In this document: positions 18,527-27,537 of the stretch, piece after piece
Layout: each line of letters begins with the position of its first letter
Position numbering within the stretch: position 1 is the stretch's first letter
Assembly (NCBI GenBank): GCA_938020505.1
Contig: CALIHR010000006.1
Location: 1-64,000, forward strand
DNA: 64,000 nucleotides
Source of the DNA: an uncultured Actinobaculum sp.
Lineage (GTDB): Bacteria > Actinomycetota > Actinomycetes > Actinomycetales > Actinomycetaceae
Direction: 5' to 3'
Notes under the pieces: generated by a model
What the model saw: only the letters and a program-made list of their open reading frames with translations
What the model was told of the DNA's origin: nothing
The model's database searches: none
Made by a program: the position numbers and the translations under genes

Positions 18527-18552
18527 GGAATATCTCAAAGGCGGGTCGCGTT
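18527..18552 (+). promoter_or_regulatory. sigma-R/SigH-type promoter upstream of rbpA
   Basis: GGAAT at 18527-18531, exactly 18 bases, then GTT at 18550-18552 matches the thiol-oxidative-stress ECF sigma consensus GGAAT-N18-GTT. In Streptomyces rbpA belongs to the sigma-R regulon, which supports the call. The gene starts 157 bases downstream. Confidence 0.6.
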
Positions 18553-18572
18553 CTGCTTTGGCCCGTTCTGAC

Positions 18573-18586
18573 ATAATGTACATTAT
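18573..18586. promoter_or_regulatory. perfect 14-base palindrome between hsp70 and rbpA
   Basis: ATAATGTACATTAT is perfectly palindromic and AT-rich in GC-rich surroundings. It could be a dimeric repressor site or two overlapping -10 elements facing opposite ways in the divergent promoter region. It is not a CIRCE element. Confidence 0.45.
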
Positions 18587-18708
18587 CGGATCGGGGTGCA
18601 GAAGGGGGTGACGGACGAAAGTGGCGTCATGTCGGGGCAAAACCGCTTTGCCCGACGTTTCTTCGGCCTTCCCGTTAGACTGATCCCGCAATCGAGGAAA
18701 GGAAAACC

Positions 18709-19065
18709 ATGGCCGAACGTTCGCTTCGCGGAATGAAGATTGGCGCAAATTCACTGGAAACCGACGAAGGAGTCGCCTTTGTCGAGCGCAAACAAGTCGT
18801 CTACGCGTGCCCCAGCGGCCACGAATTCGGCGTGGCCATGGCGACGGACGCCGAGCCGCCCGCAACCTGGGAATGCCGCTGCGGCGCCGAGGGCCTGCTG
18901 CGCGATGAGCCTGCGACGGACGACAAGAAACCCGCCAAGCCTCAGCGCACGCACTGGGACATGCTCCTTGAGCGCCGCACCGAGGACGAGCTCAAGGAAC
19001 TCCTCCAGGAACGCCTCGACCTGCTGCGCGCGGGCAAGCTCAGGCTTCGCCGACACCACGGCTGA
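18709..19065 (+). CDS. rbpA: RNA polymerase-binding protein RbpA
   Basis: A 118-residue actinobacterial transcription factor that binds the beta subunit and the primary sigma factor and stabilises the open complex. All parts are visible: an N-terminal tail (RSLRGMKIGANSLE), the core with the Cys34, His38, Cys56 and Cys58 set (YACPSGHEF, WECRCG), a basic linker, and the sigma-interacting C-terminal helix pair (THWDMLLERRTEDELKELL). The start ATG 18709 has GAGGAAAGG upstream. A stress-type promoter lies upstream. Confidence 0.96.
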   Translation: MAERSLRGMKIGANSLETDEGVAFVERKQVVYACPSGHEFGVAMATDAEPPATWECRCGAEGLLRDEPATDDKKPAKPQRTHWDMLLERRTEDELKELLQERLDLLRAGKLRLRRHHG

Positions 19066-19175
19066 GTTGCCGCGGTCCGGGGTCCTCTAGGCATGAAAAG
19101 TGCCTATTTGCATCAAAAGTTCCATTTTTGGTGCGGACGCCCGCGCCGGCCGCCGACGCCCGGCCAATGCCAACG

Positions 19176-19940
19176 TCACTTCCCGCGCAGCCGAGAAGCT
19201 GCGCGGCGCGCCAGGCCTGCCAGCTGGCGCCCGCGGCGCTTGACGCCCATCGACGTCGTCCGTTTGAGCGACTCCGTGAAGATGCCGGCCGAGAGCTTCG
19301 ACTCCCCCGCTTCCCGCTGGGCAAAGCTGATCGGCATCTCCACGATCGACCCGCCCAACTGGTGGACCTTGTCCGTCATGTCAGTCTGGAAGAAGTAGCC
19401 CGCCGATTCGACGCTGGAAAGGTCGAGGCGGCGGAGGAAAGCCACCCGGTAGACCCGGAAGCCGGCGGTGACGTCCGACGCCGGAAGCCCCAGCCACGCC
19501 TTGATGTAGAAATTCCCGGCGCGCGAGAGGATTTCGCGCGACTTCGGCCATCCCTCCAGCTCTCCCCCGCGCACGTAGCGTGAGCCGATGACGAGGTCGG
19601 GCTGGTCGCTCATGGCGGCCCGCTCGAGCAGGAGGGGAAGCTGCTCGGGCCGGTGGGAGCCGTCGGCGTCCATCTGGACGACGTGCGTGTACTCCTTCTC
19701 CGTCGCCCAGGAAAACGCAGCGACGTAGGCCTTCCCGAGCCCTTCTTTTCCCGCGCGGTGAAGGACGTGGACGCGAGGGTCGGCCGAGGCCAGTTCGTCG
19801 GCCAGGTCCCCCGTGCCGTCGGGGGAATTGTCATCGACGACGAGGACGTCGGCCTCGGGGACGGCCGCCCGCACTCTGCCGACGATCGGCTTCAGCGACT
19901 CGATTTCGTTGTAGGTCGGTATGATCACGACGACCTTCAT
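19176..19940 (-). CDS. ppm1: polyprenol-phosphate mannosyltransferase (Ppm1 catalytic domain)
   Basis: A 254-residue GT2 glycosyltransferase that moves mannose from GDP-mannose to polyprenol phosphate for lipoglycan synthesis and protein O-mannosylation. ATG 19940 has AAGGAGG upstream and overlaps the lnt stop by four bases. Motifs are VVVIIPTYNEIESL, VVDDNSPDGTGDLADEL, the metal-binding QMDADGSHRPEQLP, and GSRYVRGG. There is no membrane domain, as in free-standing Ppm1. In M. tuberculosis this enzyme is fused to Lnt; here the two are separate but translationally coupled. Confidence 0.92.
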   Translation of the reverse strand: MKVVVIIPTYNEIESLKPIVGRVRAAVPEADVLVVDDNSPDGTGDLADELASADPRVHVLHRAGKEGLGKAYVAAFSWATEKEYTHVVQMDADGSHRPEQLPLLLERAAMSDQPDLVIGSRYVRGGELEGWPKSREILSRAGNFYIKAWLGLPASDVTAGFRVYRVAFLRRLDLSSVESAGYFFQTDMTDKVHQLGGSIVEMPISFAQREAGESKLSAGIFTESLKRTTSMGVKRRGRQLAGLARRAASRLRGK

Positions 19941-21727
19941 CGTTCCTCCTTGTTGTTGTCCTTGCCGCGAATGTTTCCGCTGCCGACGCTTTCGGTCCGA
20001 CTCTCGCTTGGGATGCGCTGCGCGCCGTCGCCGCCTGAACTTGGGAGGCCGCGCCGCCGCCAGCCGTACTTCCGCCGGCCGCGCCGCTGAGGCAAGCGGC
20101 GCGTCTGCCACAATGCTAACGCCGTCGTCGCCCCTGCGGCGAGGTTCCACGCCAGGCGCATCGGACCGCCCCATCGGACGGCTGGCGTCAGGTGGGTGTG
20201 GAGGCCGACGCCGGCCACCCGGGCGTCCGCCTTCCACATGCCGGTCTTTTCGCGCACCGTGCCGTCGGCGTCGACGACGCCGGAAACCCCCATGGTCGAT
20301 ACCTGTATCGCCGTGCGTCTGGTTTCGACGGCCCTAAAGCGCGTCATGTCGAATTGCTGGCGGGACTCCGCGGAATCTCCGAAGGACGCATTGTTCGTGG
20401 GAACCGTGACAAGGGTCGCGCCTTTGCGAACGGAGTCGGAGACGATCTCGTTGTAGGCGACCTCGAAGCATATCGGCGCGGCAATGCGCACGCGCCGCCC
20501 GCGCAGCGGGACGTCGAGAACCGCGGCACCCTTCCCCGCGCGCATGTCCGTTGAAACCCGGTCGACGGCCTTCGTGAACAGCCGGAAGAACCCGCGCGCG
20601 GGTATGTATTCGCCGAAAGGCACGGGATGCAGCTTCGTATACCTGGCGGTCAGCCCCTTTCCGGGAACCCACAGCGTGTACTCGTTGTAGCGGTAGTCCT
20701 CCGGGTAGCGCTGGATGCCGAGCACAAGCGGGACGCCGAGGCGCGACACCGCCCCTTCGATCACGTCGCGGGCTTCTGGCGTCGTCTCCGGATCGAGGTC
20801 GGACGAGCTTTCCGGCCACAGAACAAGTTCGGCGCCCTCCCCCTCGATCTTCCGCGTTTGCTTCGCCAGCCCTTCGGTGACGGAGACGGCCCGAGCATAG
20901 CCTGTCAGCGATTTGTCCCTGGAGACGTTCCCCTGGACGAAGCCGACCTTCACGCCGCTTGCGGGCGGGCCGCCCAGCGGAATGGCCGCCGCCGCCCCGA
21001 GCGCGGCGCAGGCGCCTGCGGCCGCGGCGAGAGCGCGGCGCGGGCGGGCCCTCGCGTTTTGCGCGACGTATGCGAGAGAGGCTCCCAGGGCGACGACGGC
21101 GAAGCTGACGAGCTCCGTCGAGCCGTAGGGCGCCAGGCGCACGAGCGGCCCTTCGACCTGCCCGAATGCGAGCTTGCCCCACGGCATTCCGCCCTCGGGC
21201 CACGTGCCTTGGAGGTCTTCGACGGCGACCCATGCAACGGCGAGAGCGGGCGCCAGCTTCCAAGCGCACGCTTTGTTGTCTGCGGCGGCTCCGGCGTCGC
21301 CTGTGCGAGCCTTGGGATCCTTCCTCGCGCCCGGCGTCGTTTCCGCGCAACCGCCCCAGACCCGCAGGAACGCCTGCCAGACAAGCGCAAGAACGGCGGT
21401 GTAAAGGGCGAGCACTCCCCCCAGCCCCACTCTGGCGATCCACGTTCCCGCGGCTTCGGCGGCCCAATCGCACAGCAGGCCGAAGAAAACCGCTCCGGTC
21501 GCGAAGCCGCAGGCGAAACTGGCGCGAAAGCCTCGCCCGCGCAGCGCCGTGATGAGAAGGGCGACGCCGAGAAGAGCCGACGGCCACAGGTGCAGGGGGG
21601 CAAAGGACGCCCACAGGCACACGCCCGCGCCGACGGACAGCGCAGCCGGGCCGAGTGGCGCGAGATTCGGCAGCAGCCTCTTCGCGCCGACGTCTCGGGC
21701 GCCGCCGCGAGAGCTCCGCCCGCTCAT
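19937..21727 (-). CDS. lnt: apolipoprotein N-acyltransferase
   Basis: A 596-residue membrane enzyme that adds the third acyl chain to lipoproteins. The N-terminal 220 residues hold several membrane segments (LSVGAGVCLWASFAPLHLW and others); the extracytoplasmic nitrilase domain follows. The catalytic triad is visible: Glu in LVLWPESSSD, Lys in YTKLHPVPFGEYIP and Cys in APICFEVAYN. ATG 21727 overlaps the helY stop, and the stop overlaps the ppm1 start. A hydrophilic insert (TPGARKDPKARTGDAGAA) sits between membrane segments, and the tail is basic and low-complexity. Confidence 0.93.
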   Translation of the reverse strand: MSGRSSRGGARDVGAKRLLPNLAPLGPAALSVGAGVCLWASFAPLHLWPSALLGVALLITALRGRGFRASFACGFATGAVFFGLLCDWAAEAAGTWIARVGLGGVLALYTAVLALVWQAFLRVWGGCAETTPGARKDPKARTGDAGAAADNKACAWKLAPALAVAWVAVEDLQGTWPEGGMPWGKLAFGQVEGPLVRLAPYGSTELVSFAVVALGASLAYVAQNARARPRRALAAAAGACAALGAAAAIPLGGPPASGVKVGFVQGNVSRDKSLTGYARAVSVTEGLAKQTRKIEGEGAELVLWPESSSDLDPETTPEARDVIEGAVSRLGVPLVLGIQRYPEDYRYNEYTLWVPGKGLTARYTKLHPVPFGEYIPARGFFRLFTKAVDRVSTDMRAGKGAAVLDVPLRGRRVRIAAPICFEVAYNEIVSDSVRKGATLVTVPTNNASFGDSAESRQQFDMTRFRAVETRRTAIQVSTMGVSGVVDADGTVREKTGMWKADARVAGVGLHTHLTPAVRWGGPMRLAWNLAAGATTALALWQTRRLPQRRGRRKYGWRRRGLPSSGGDGAQRIPSESRTESVGSGNIRGKDNNKEER

Positions 21728-24324
21728 GCCACGACCTCGCTTCTGCGCACGCGCGAGCGGGCGAGGCCGGCGACGTCGGCGATCCACGTGCCTTCCCCGG
21801 CGAGGGCGAACTGCCCCAGCAGATCGATGAGCCTGCGGGCCGCCGCGATGAAGTCGCCCGCGGCCATCCTGGAGGTGCGCAGGCACTCGTCCAGGCTCGC
21901 GCCCGAGGCCCAGGCGGCGAAGACGTCCGCGCACCCGGGGGTGACGTCGCGGGTTCTGGCGATTCCGTGCCTGTCCTCGACGGAGCGGAGGAACTCGGCT
22001 TCGCCGACGGCCTGCCTGGCCAGCCTCGCGAGCACGGGCGAGCGCGGCTGCGCAGTTCCAAGCCTGTCGTCGGTGAGGAACATCGACGCCCACCCGGCGA
22101 ATTCCGAGGGCGTCAGGCCCTCGGCGAGCGCCGAGAGACACGTGTAGGCCAAAAGGTCGTCCTCCAGGTGAAGCCTGCGCAGCGTCGGGGCGCCGGGCCC
22201 CGGCTCGATTGCCCCGCCGCGGTTTTGAAGCACGCCGACGTCGACGAGCGCCGCGGCCGTCGCGTCGAATTCGCGTCCGACGGAGTCGGTGAAGCCCGCT
22301 GACGTCTTCTCGATTTCGGCGGCTCGGGCGTCGAGCGACAGGAGCGTTTCCGCGTCTTCGAGGTGGACTGCCAGGTCGGGGCACGCCGAGCACGGGTGCC
22401 TGGCCAGGTCCGCGTCCGGGCCGACGGCGAATCGGGACCACGATCCGAGAAGGTCGCGGTCCACACCCAGCTCGGTGCGCTCCTCGACCTGCTCGACGAT
22501 GGCGTCGGCGAGGTCTTCCCGCGTCGACCTGTCTTTGAGGCGCCGCCCCACGGGCAGGCTCACGGCTCCGACGTCGCGCAGCTCCGAGCCGAGGTCCGCC
22601 TCACGCAGCCAGGAAATCTCCCCGTACCAGTCGATGACGCGCAGCTTGCCGCGATCGGCCGAAAGGACAAGCACGTAGTCGACGTCGCCGCCCCTGTGCA
22701 CGGCGTAGAGGCGTCCGTTTTTCGCCTGCGCGAAAGAGCGGGAAACCCTTTCGCGGTATTCCCTTTTGGCGGCCTTGCGCACGGACTTGGCGGCCCTTCC
22801 CGAGGCGGCGCGCAGGCGCACGTATTCGACGACGTCGCCCGCGTCGCAGTGCAGCCGCCCTTCCTCGGCGGAAATCCGGCGGCGAATCCGTGCCAGGCGC
22901 GCCTCGAGCTTGGCGAGGTCGGCGTTTCGCTGATACTGCGCGAAGCTGCGCCCCATCATCGCCCGCGCCTGCTCGTAGGGCATTCTGGCCAGGAGGTTGA
23001 CCACCGTGTTGTACGAGGGCGCGAAGGCCGAGAGGAGGGCTTCCACTTTGCCCGACCCGAGGTCGGCCAGAATGTAGGGGTCGAGGTCGGGACCGGCGAG
23101 GACGACCGCGTGGCCGACCGTGTCTTTCCCCCTGCGGCCCGCGCGCCCGATGAGCTGCGTGTACTCCGTGGCGCTCAGGTCGATGAACCCCTCCCCGTCC
23201 CACCGCCGCAGCGATTCGACGACGACGGTGCGCACCGGCATGTCGATGCCCAGGGCAAGGGTGCCGGTCGCGTAGACGATCCGCAGCAGGCCGTCCTCCA
23301 TGAGCTTCTCCGTCAGCTCCTTGATCGCCGGATAGACGCCCGCGTGGTGGGCGCCGTATCCGCGAGCGAGTGCGCGCGCGGCGGCGTCGAAGCCGACGGC
23401 GCGGCGGTCGGATTCGCTCAAGGTTGCGCGCACCTCGGCGATCCTGGCCGCCGCCTCGGCCCGTTCTTTCCTGCCCGTGAGCGCAACGTCCCGTTGGAGA
23501 AGGGCCTCGACCGCCTTGTCGCAGCCTTTGCGCGAGAAGATGAACTCGATGGCCGGAAGCATGTCGCGCTCGGCCAAAAGGTCGATGATCCTCCGGCGGT
23601 CCCGGTCCGAAACGCGTCCGCGCCCGTCCGGCGGCAGCTTCGCGATCGCCGAGACGAGCGCGCCGAGCGGGCCGCCGTCCTTGCCGAAAAGCCGGAAGAC
23701 CTTCCGTCCCACGGCGACCTCCTGCCGGAGGGGAACCGGCCTGACCGCGCTGTGGACAAGCTCCGTTTTCCCGCGCACGGAGCGCAGCCATCCCGCGAGC
23801 TCGCCCGTGTTCGGGACGGTGGCGGACAGGCCGATGAGCCGGCAGTGTTCGGGCAGGGTGAGGATGATTTCCTCCCACACCGGCCCGCGCTCCCTGTCCG
23901 CGAGATAGTGGACTTCGTCGAGGACGACGTATCCGACGTCGTCGATGTCGGGCGAGCCCGCAAATAGCATGTTGCGCAGCACCTCCGTGGTGACCACGAG
24001 GATCTCGGCGTCGCGGTTGACGGAGACGTCTCCGGTGAGCAGGCCGACGTATTCCTCGCCGTGAAGTTCGGCGAGCTCGGAGTATTTCTGGTTCGACAGC
24101 GCCTTGATCGGCGCGGTGTAGACGCAGCGTTTCTCCTTGGCCAGGGCCAGTTCGACGGCGAAGTGGGCCACGACCGTCTTCCCCGAGCCGGTGGGCGCGC
24201 ACACGAGGACGTCGCGATTGCGCGCGACGGCTTTGCACGCGTCGATTTGGAAGCCGTCGAGGGCGATGCCGCGGGCCGCGTATTCTTCGACGAAATGGTC
24301 GACGTGGTCCAATGCGCCGTTCAT
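21724..24324 (-). CDS. helY: Ski2/Mtr4-like DExH helicase HelY
   Basis: An 866-residue superfamily 2 helicase of the actinobacterial HelY type, probably acting on RNA. ATG 24324 overlaps the kinase stop by four bases and has GGAGGTG upstream. Motif I CAPTGSGKTVVAH is at about residues 41-53, TAPIKALSNQKYSEL follows, then the DEVH box (VVLDEVHYLADRERG), LIGLSATV, GYGAHHAGVYP, GTLALGIDMP and QLIGRAGRRGKDTVGH. The C-terminal DSHCT-like region ends with a helical domain. In other actinobacteria it sits next to pafBC and tatAC; here the tat genes are absent. Confidence 0.92.
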   Translation of the reverse strand: MNGALDHVDHFVEEYAARGIALDGFQIDACKAVARNRDVLVCAPTGSGKTVVAHFAVELALAKEKRCVYTAPIKALSNQKYSELAELHGEEYVGLLTGDVSVNRDAEILVVTTEVLRNMLFAGSPDIDDVGYVVLDEVHYLADRERGPVWEEIILTLPEHCRLIGLSATVPNTGELAGWLRSVRGKTELVHSAVRPVPLRQEVAVGRKVFRLFGKDGGPLGALVSAIAKLPPDGRGRVSDRDRRRIIDLLAERDMLPAIEFIFSRKGCDKAVEALLQRDVALTGRKERAEAAARIAEVRATLSESDRRAVGFDAAARALARGYGAHHAGVYPAIKELTEKLMEDGLLRIVYATGTLALGIDMPVRTVVVESLRRWDGEGFIDLSATEYTQLIGRAGRRGKDTVGHAVVLAGPDLDPYILADLGSGKVEALLSAFAPSYNTVVNLLARMPYEQARAMMGRSFAQYQRNADLAKLEARLARIRRRISAEEGRLHCDAGDVVEYVRLRAASGRAAKSVRKAAKREYRERVSRSFAQAKNGRLYAVHRGGDVDYVLVLSADRGKLRVIDWYGEISWLREADLGSELRDVGAVSLPVGRRLKDRSTREDLADAIVEQVEERTELGVDRDLLGSWSRFAVGPDADLARHPCSACPDLAVHLEDAETLLSLDARAAEIEKTSAGFTDSVGREFDATAAALVDVGVLQNRGGAIEPGPGAPTLRRLHLEDDLLAYTCLSALAEGLTPSEFAGWASMFLTDDRLGTAQPRSPVLARLARQAVGEAEFLRSVEDRHGIARTRDVTPGCADVFAAWASGASLDECLRTSRMAAGDFIAAARRLIDLLGQFALAGEGTWIADVAGLARSRVRRSEVVA

Positions 24325-25271
24325 ATGAGCACCTCCACCGCGCCTGGAAGGCACGTGATGTCGATTGGGAGCGTTCCCAGCCTATCGCCGTCGGCCATGG
24401 GATCGGGCGGCCGGGCGCCCGCGCGCGGCTCGCAGGCGATGCGGACGCGGCGCGCCCGAACGCAATGGACGAGAGGATGGCTCGAGTGGCGCCCCAGCGC
24501 CAGCCGAGGGAGGAGGTTGACAATTTGCAGGCGGCTCAGTCCGGCGGCGAAGACGACGTCGGCCAGTCCGTCCGCGGCCGTGGCCGACGGAGCGATCGGC
24601 AGGCCCGCGCCGAAAAAGCGGGTGTTGGCCACCGAAACGAGGGTCGCCGGAGCCGAGCACGCCCGCCCGTCGACCTCCAAGCGCAGGCCGTACGGCGCGA
24701 AGTTCGCGACGGCTGAAACTATCCCCCTCGCATAGCGCGCTCCCCCGCGCGGGAAGGAGAAGGAGTTCGTCCGCCGATTGACGTCGGCGTCCAGGCCCGC
24801 GGAGACGACCGACATCACCCGCCTGCCCCCTGCTTCGGAGGCGACCTCGAGGACGTCTGCGGCGAACGTGCGCTTCGATTCGAGCGCGTCTAGGGCGAGC
24901 GCGAGAGCGGCGTCGACGTCGCGTCTGGGCAGCCCGAAATGCCGCGCCGCGTCGTTGCCGGTCCCCACGGCGAGGATTCCCAGCGGAATCTTGGAGTCGG
25001 CCAGCGCGTCGACGGCTATGCCCACGGTTCCGTCGCCGCCCACGGCGAAGAGCGCGTCGAGCCCCTCGGAGGCGACGGCGGCTGAGCTCATGCGCGCGGC
25101 TTCCTCCGCGGACCCCGCGGTCAGATCGACGACGTCGAAGCCCAGGGCCCGCAGGCAGCGCGCCGCGTGTATGCCGTCGCGTTCGGCGAGCCCGCGCCTG
25201 CTCGTCGGGTTGACGAGCAGGCCGATCCTCTCGCGACGCGGGCCGTTTTTCACGCGGCGGGCGTCGCTCAT
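24321..25271 (-). CDS. diacylglycerol kinase-family lipid kinase
   Basis: A 316-residue soluble lipid kinase. ATG 25271 overlaps the PafC-like stop codon. The nucleotide-binding motifs are IGLLVNPTSRRG, AVGGDGTVGIAVDAL and LAVGTGNDAARHFG; the C-terminal beta domain contains NTRFFGAGLPIAPSATAADG. It probably phosphorylates diacylglycerol to phosphatidic acid or a related lipid; YegS-like activity cannot be excluded. It occupies the place where tatA-tatC lie in many pafBC-helY clusters. The four-base overlaps on both sides imply coupled translation. Confidence 0.88.
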   Translation of the reverse strand: MSDARRVKNGPRRERIGLLVNPTSRRGLAERDGIHAARCLRALGFDVVDLTAGSAEEAARMSSAAVASEGLDALFAVGGDGTVGIAVDALADSKIPLGILAVGTGNDAARHFGLPRRDVDAALALALDALESKRTFAADVLEVASEAGGRRVMSVVSAGLDADVNRRTNSFSFPRGGARYARGIVSAVANFAPYGLRLEVDGRACSAPATLVSVANTRFFGAGLPIAPSATAADGLADVVFAAGLSRLQIVNLLPRLALGRHSSHPLVHCVRARRVRIACEPRAGARPPDPMADGDRLGTLPIDITCLPGAVEVLI

Positions 25272-26317
25272 GCTGCGTCCGCCAGGTCTCTGAAGCGCTT
25301 CGCGAGCCGCGCCGCCGTTTCTCGCGGCTCGACGGCGCGGACGGCCGTGCCCAGCTGGACCAAGAGCGAGGCGAGGAATTCGTCGGAGGTCGACGCGAAG
25401 GACACATCGTAATAATCCCCGCCGTCGCCCGACCTCCTCATGCTCGCACCCGGCAGGGCTTCGCCGATCCACCGCCCGGAAGGGCCCACCGTGACAGTCA
25501 CGCGCTGGCCCTCGGGGCTCCAAGATTTCGCCTCGTCGACGACCGCCGCGCGGGCGGCCGCCGCCTCCGCCCTGCTGGCTTTGCGGCCCTCGCGGACGTC
25601 CCCGATCCTGTCGAGGCGGTACGAACGCGGCCCGGCCGATGCGACGGCGAGAAGCAGCGGGTTGTAAGCGGCCTGAATCTCGACTGGAAAGGCTTCGACC
25701 CGCGTGACGGACTCGGCGAGGTCGGGGCCGGGCCGGTGGTAGGTGAACTCGATGAAGCTTCTGGATGCGAGGGCCCGTTCGACCGCGGCGAAGGCTTCGT
25801 CGCCGATGACGGGGGCGGGCCCGTCCCACATGGCCGAGCCGAAGCCGGCGCCGTCGGCCGCTGCGATCAGGGTGGCGCGCACATGCGCGAGGGCGTCCCG
25901 CGCGTCGCCCGAAGGCGTGATCTCCGCGATGGAGTCGATGACGGCCACGAGCGCGATGACCTCGTCGAGAGTCAAGGCGAGGTCGGGAACGTCGAGCTCC
26001 CCCGAATCGGAAAAAGAGACGTAGGAATCGGGCGTCGTCGGCTCTTCGCCGGCGTCTTCCTCGCCCGGATTCGGAGGCAGATCGAGGTTGAACGGCAGAC
26101 CGTACCCTTCGATCTCCACCAGCGACGCATCCCACAGCAGGCGCAGCACGCGTTTCCATTCGATCCCGAAACGCTCGGAGAGTTCCCGAAGGCTTGCCGA
26201 GCCCCCGGGCAGGGACGAGAGAAAGACGAGCAGAGCGTTCGTTTGAACTATTCCCTTTCCGCTCACGCCGCGGCCCCTGTCGCCATGCCTTGGCCGCCGT
26301 TTTCGTGCGTTTTCCAT
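25268..26317 (-). CDS. pafC: PafC-like WYL-domain regulator
   Basis: A 349-residue protein with an N-terminal winged helix (GIVQTNALLVFLSSLPGGSASLRELSERFGI), a WYL domain (SRSFIEFTYHRPGPD, AYNPLLLAVASAGPRSYRLDRI) and a C-terminal WCX domain. With PafB it forms the heterodimer that activates most DNA-damage genes in mycobacteria independently of LexA. The start at 26317 is the first ATG in frame, but a later start near VSGKGIVQ is possible because the first 20 residues are basic and unconserved. No proteasome accessory gene is in the window. Confidence 0.85.
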   Translation of the reverse strand: MENARKRRPRHGDRGRGVSGKGIVQTNALLVFLSSLPGGSASLRELSERFGIEWKRVLRLLWDASLVEIEGYGLPFNLDLPPNPGEEDAGEEPTTPDSYVSFSDSGELDVPDLALTLDEVIALVAVIDSIAEITPSGDARDALAHVRATLIAAADGAGFGSAMWDGPAPVIGDEAFAAVERALASRSFIEFTYHRPGPDLAESVTRVEAFPVEIQAAYNPLLLAVASAGPRSYRLDRIGDVREGRKASRAEAAAARAAVVDEAKSWSPEGQRVTVTVGPSGRWIGEALPGASMRRSGDGGDYYDVSFASTSDEFLASLLVQLGTAVRAVEPRETAARLAKRFRDLADAA

Positions 26318-26400
26318 GCTTTGGCCGCCGACTTCATGCCTCGTCTCGCGCCGCAGCCTGTTTTCACACCCGCCCTCATGCTTCGGCCTCCAGTCTCAAA
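26282..26400. repeat. degenerate tandem repeat between pafB and pafC
   Basis: Two units starting CCATGC and continuing TTGGCCGCCG lie about 32 bases apart at 26283 and 26315; a weaker third copy (CATGCTTCGGCCTCC) is near 26379. They cover the pafC start region and may have arisen by slippage. Confidence 0.45.
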
Positions 26401-27503
26401 CCTTCGCGCCCGGGCTCACGGCTCGGCTGCCCCAACCCGGCAAGGTGTTCCAGCCGCGCCCGCCATTCGGCGCGCAGTGAGGCGTCCCCCATAAGGCGCA
26501 CGTCTTTCCCGTATGCGAGAAGCGCCTCGAAGACGCGCTGGCGGTTGACCGGACCTATTTCGACGACGTCCCACCCGGCGGGAGCCGCAATTTCGCACCC
26601 TTTTCGCGCAGTCGCGGGAATCGCGCCCCGCGGGCCGTCCGTGTCGCTTGCAGCGGAGGACTTCCCGGCGTCTGAGGGACTCGTTTCCCCCGCCGGCGCA
26701 GAATTCGCCTTTTTTGCCGGCGGGCAAATCGGGCGTCCCTGAGCAAGGAGGGGCGCCGCGGCCCCGGGGCGCACCGCCAGAACGGCCCGCACGGGGGCGA
26801 AGGCGTCTTCTTCGTCTGCGGACGCCGGCCGGACGGCCGGGCCGTCCACGGAAAGCGAGCCGGGCACGATGCGGCTGACCCGGAAGGTCCTTTTCGACCA
26901 GGCCGGCGAGCCTTCGGGGCGGACCTTGCCCGCGACGCATCGGGCTTCCCCCGTGACGTAGAAGGCGTCGAAATGCTGGGCGAGGCTCCGGGGCTCGAGC
27001 AGGTACCGCGCGGGCTCCGCCCCTCGCCCTTCGTACGCGAAGGAGATCCGACGCCGATATTGGAGAGCCCGCGCGATCTGCACAACGTCGTCCCCGGAGG
27101 GAATCGAGGCTCTCAGGTATTTCGGCGCCGAGCCGCCCGCCTCGCCCGTGGCCAGGATCTTCGCCATCCCCGAGTGGGCCGCCCCCACGAGCCCGCCGCC
27201 CTTGCCCAGGCCGACGAGCAGGGACCGCACCAGGCCGACGTCGAGGGCGGACATCGGCGCGATGATCGGGGCCGTGCGGTCGTATCTGTAGACGTCGCCT
27301 TCGTCGACGGCAATCGGGTATCCGGCTGCTCTCAGCGCGGCGACGTCGCGTTCAAAGACGCGCTGGAAGGTCTCGCGCGAAGCGTAGGCCGCGTATGAGG
27401 GAATCCGCCGGCGGGCCTGCGCCCGGGTGAGCCCCCGGTGCGAGAGAGCGGCAAGCAGCGAAAGCTGGCGCTCGCCCGCGCGGTATTCCGATTGCTGACT
27501 CAC
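26376..27503 (-). CDS. pafB: PafB-like WYL-domain regulator
   Basis: A 375-residue partner of PafC. Winged helix: RQLSLLAALSHRGLTRAQAR, with a wing at FERDVAALRAAGYPI; WYL domain: RRRISFAYEGRGAEPARYLLEPRSLAQHFDAFYVTGE, about residues 165-215. A Pro/Ala/Ser-rich insert (about residues 270-310, PPAKKANSAPAGETSPSDAG) interrupts the C-terminal region before the final WCX segment. It is the first gene of the overlapping minus-strand operon. The DNA-damage role is inferred from mycobacterial homologues. Confidence 0.85.
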   Translation of the reverse strand: MSQQSEYRAGERQLSLLAALSHRGLTRAQARRRIPSYAAYASRETFQRVFERDVAALRAAGYPIAVDEGDVYRYDRTAPIIAPMSALDVGLVRSLLVGLGKGGGLVGAAHSGMAKILATGEAGGSAPKYLRASIPSGDDVVQIARALQYRRRISFAYEGRGAEPARYLLEPRSLAQHFDAFYVTGEARCVAGKVRPEGSPAWSKRTFRVSRIVPGSLSVDGPAVRPASADEEDAFAPVRAVLAVRPGAAAPLLAQGRPICPPAKKANSAPAGETSPSDAGKSSAASDTDGPRGAIPATARKGCEIAAPAGWDVVEIGPVNRQRVFEALLAYGKDVRLMGDASLRAEWRARLEHLAGLGQPSREPGREGLRLEAEA

Positions 27504-27537
27504 ATGCCTAGGGTAATCGAAGGGTAGGCTTGGGTGC

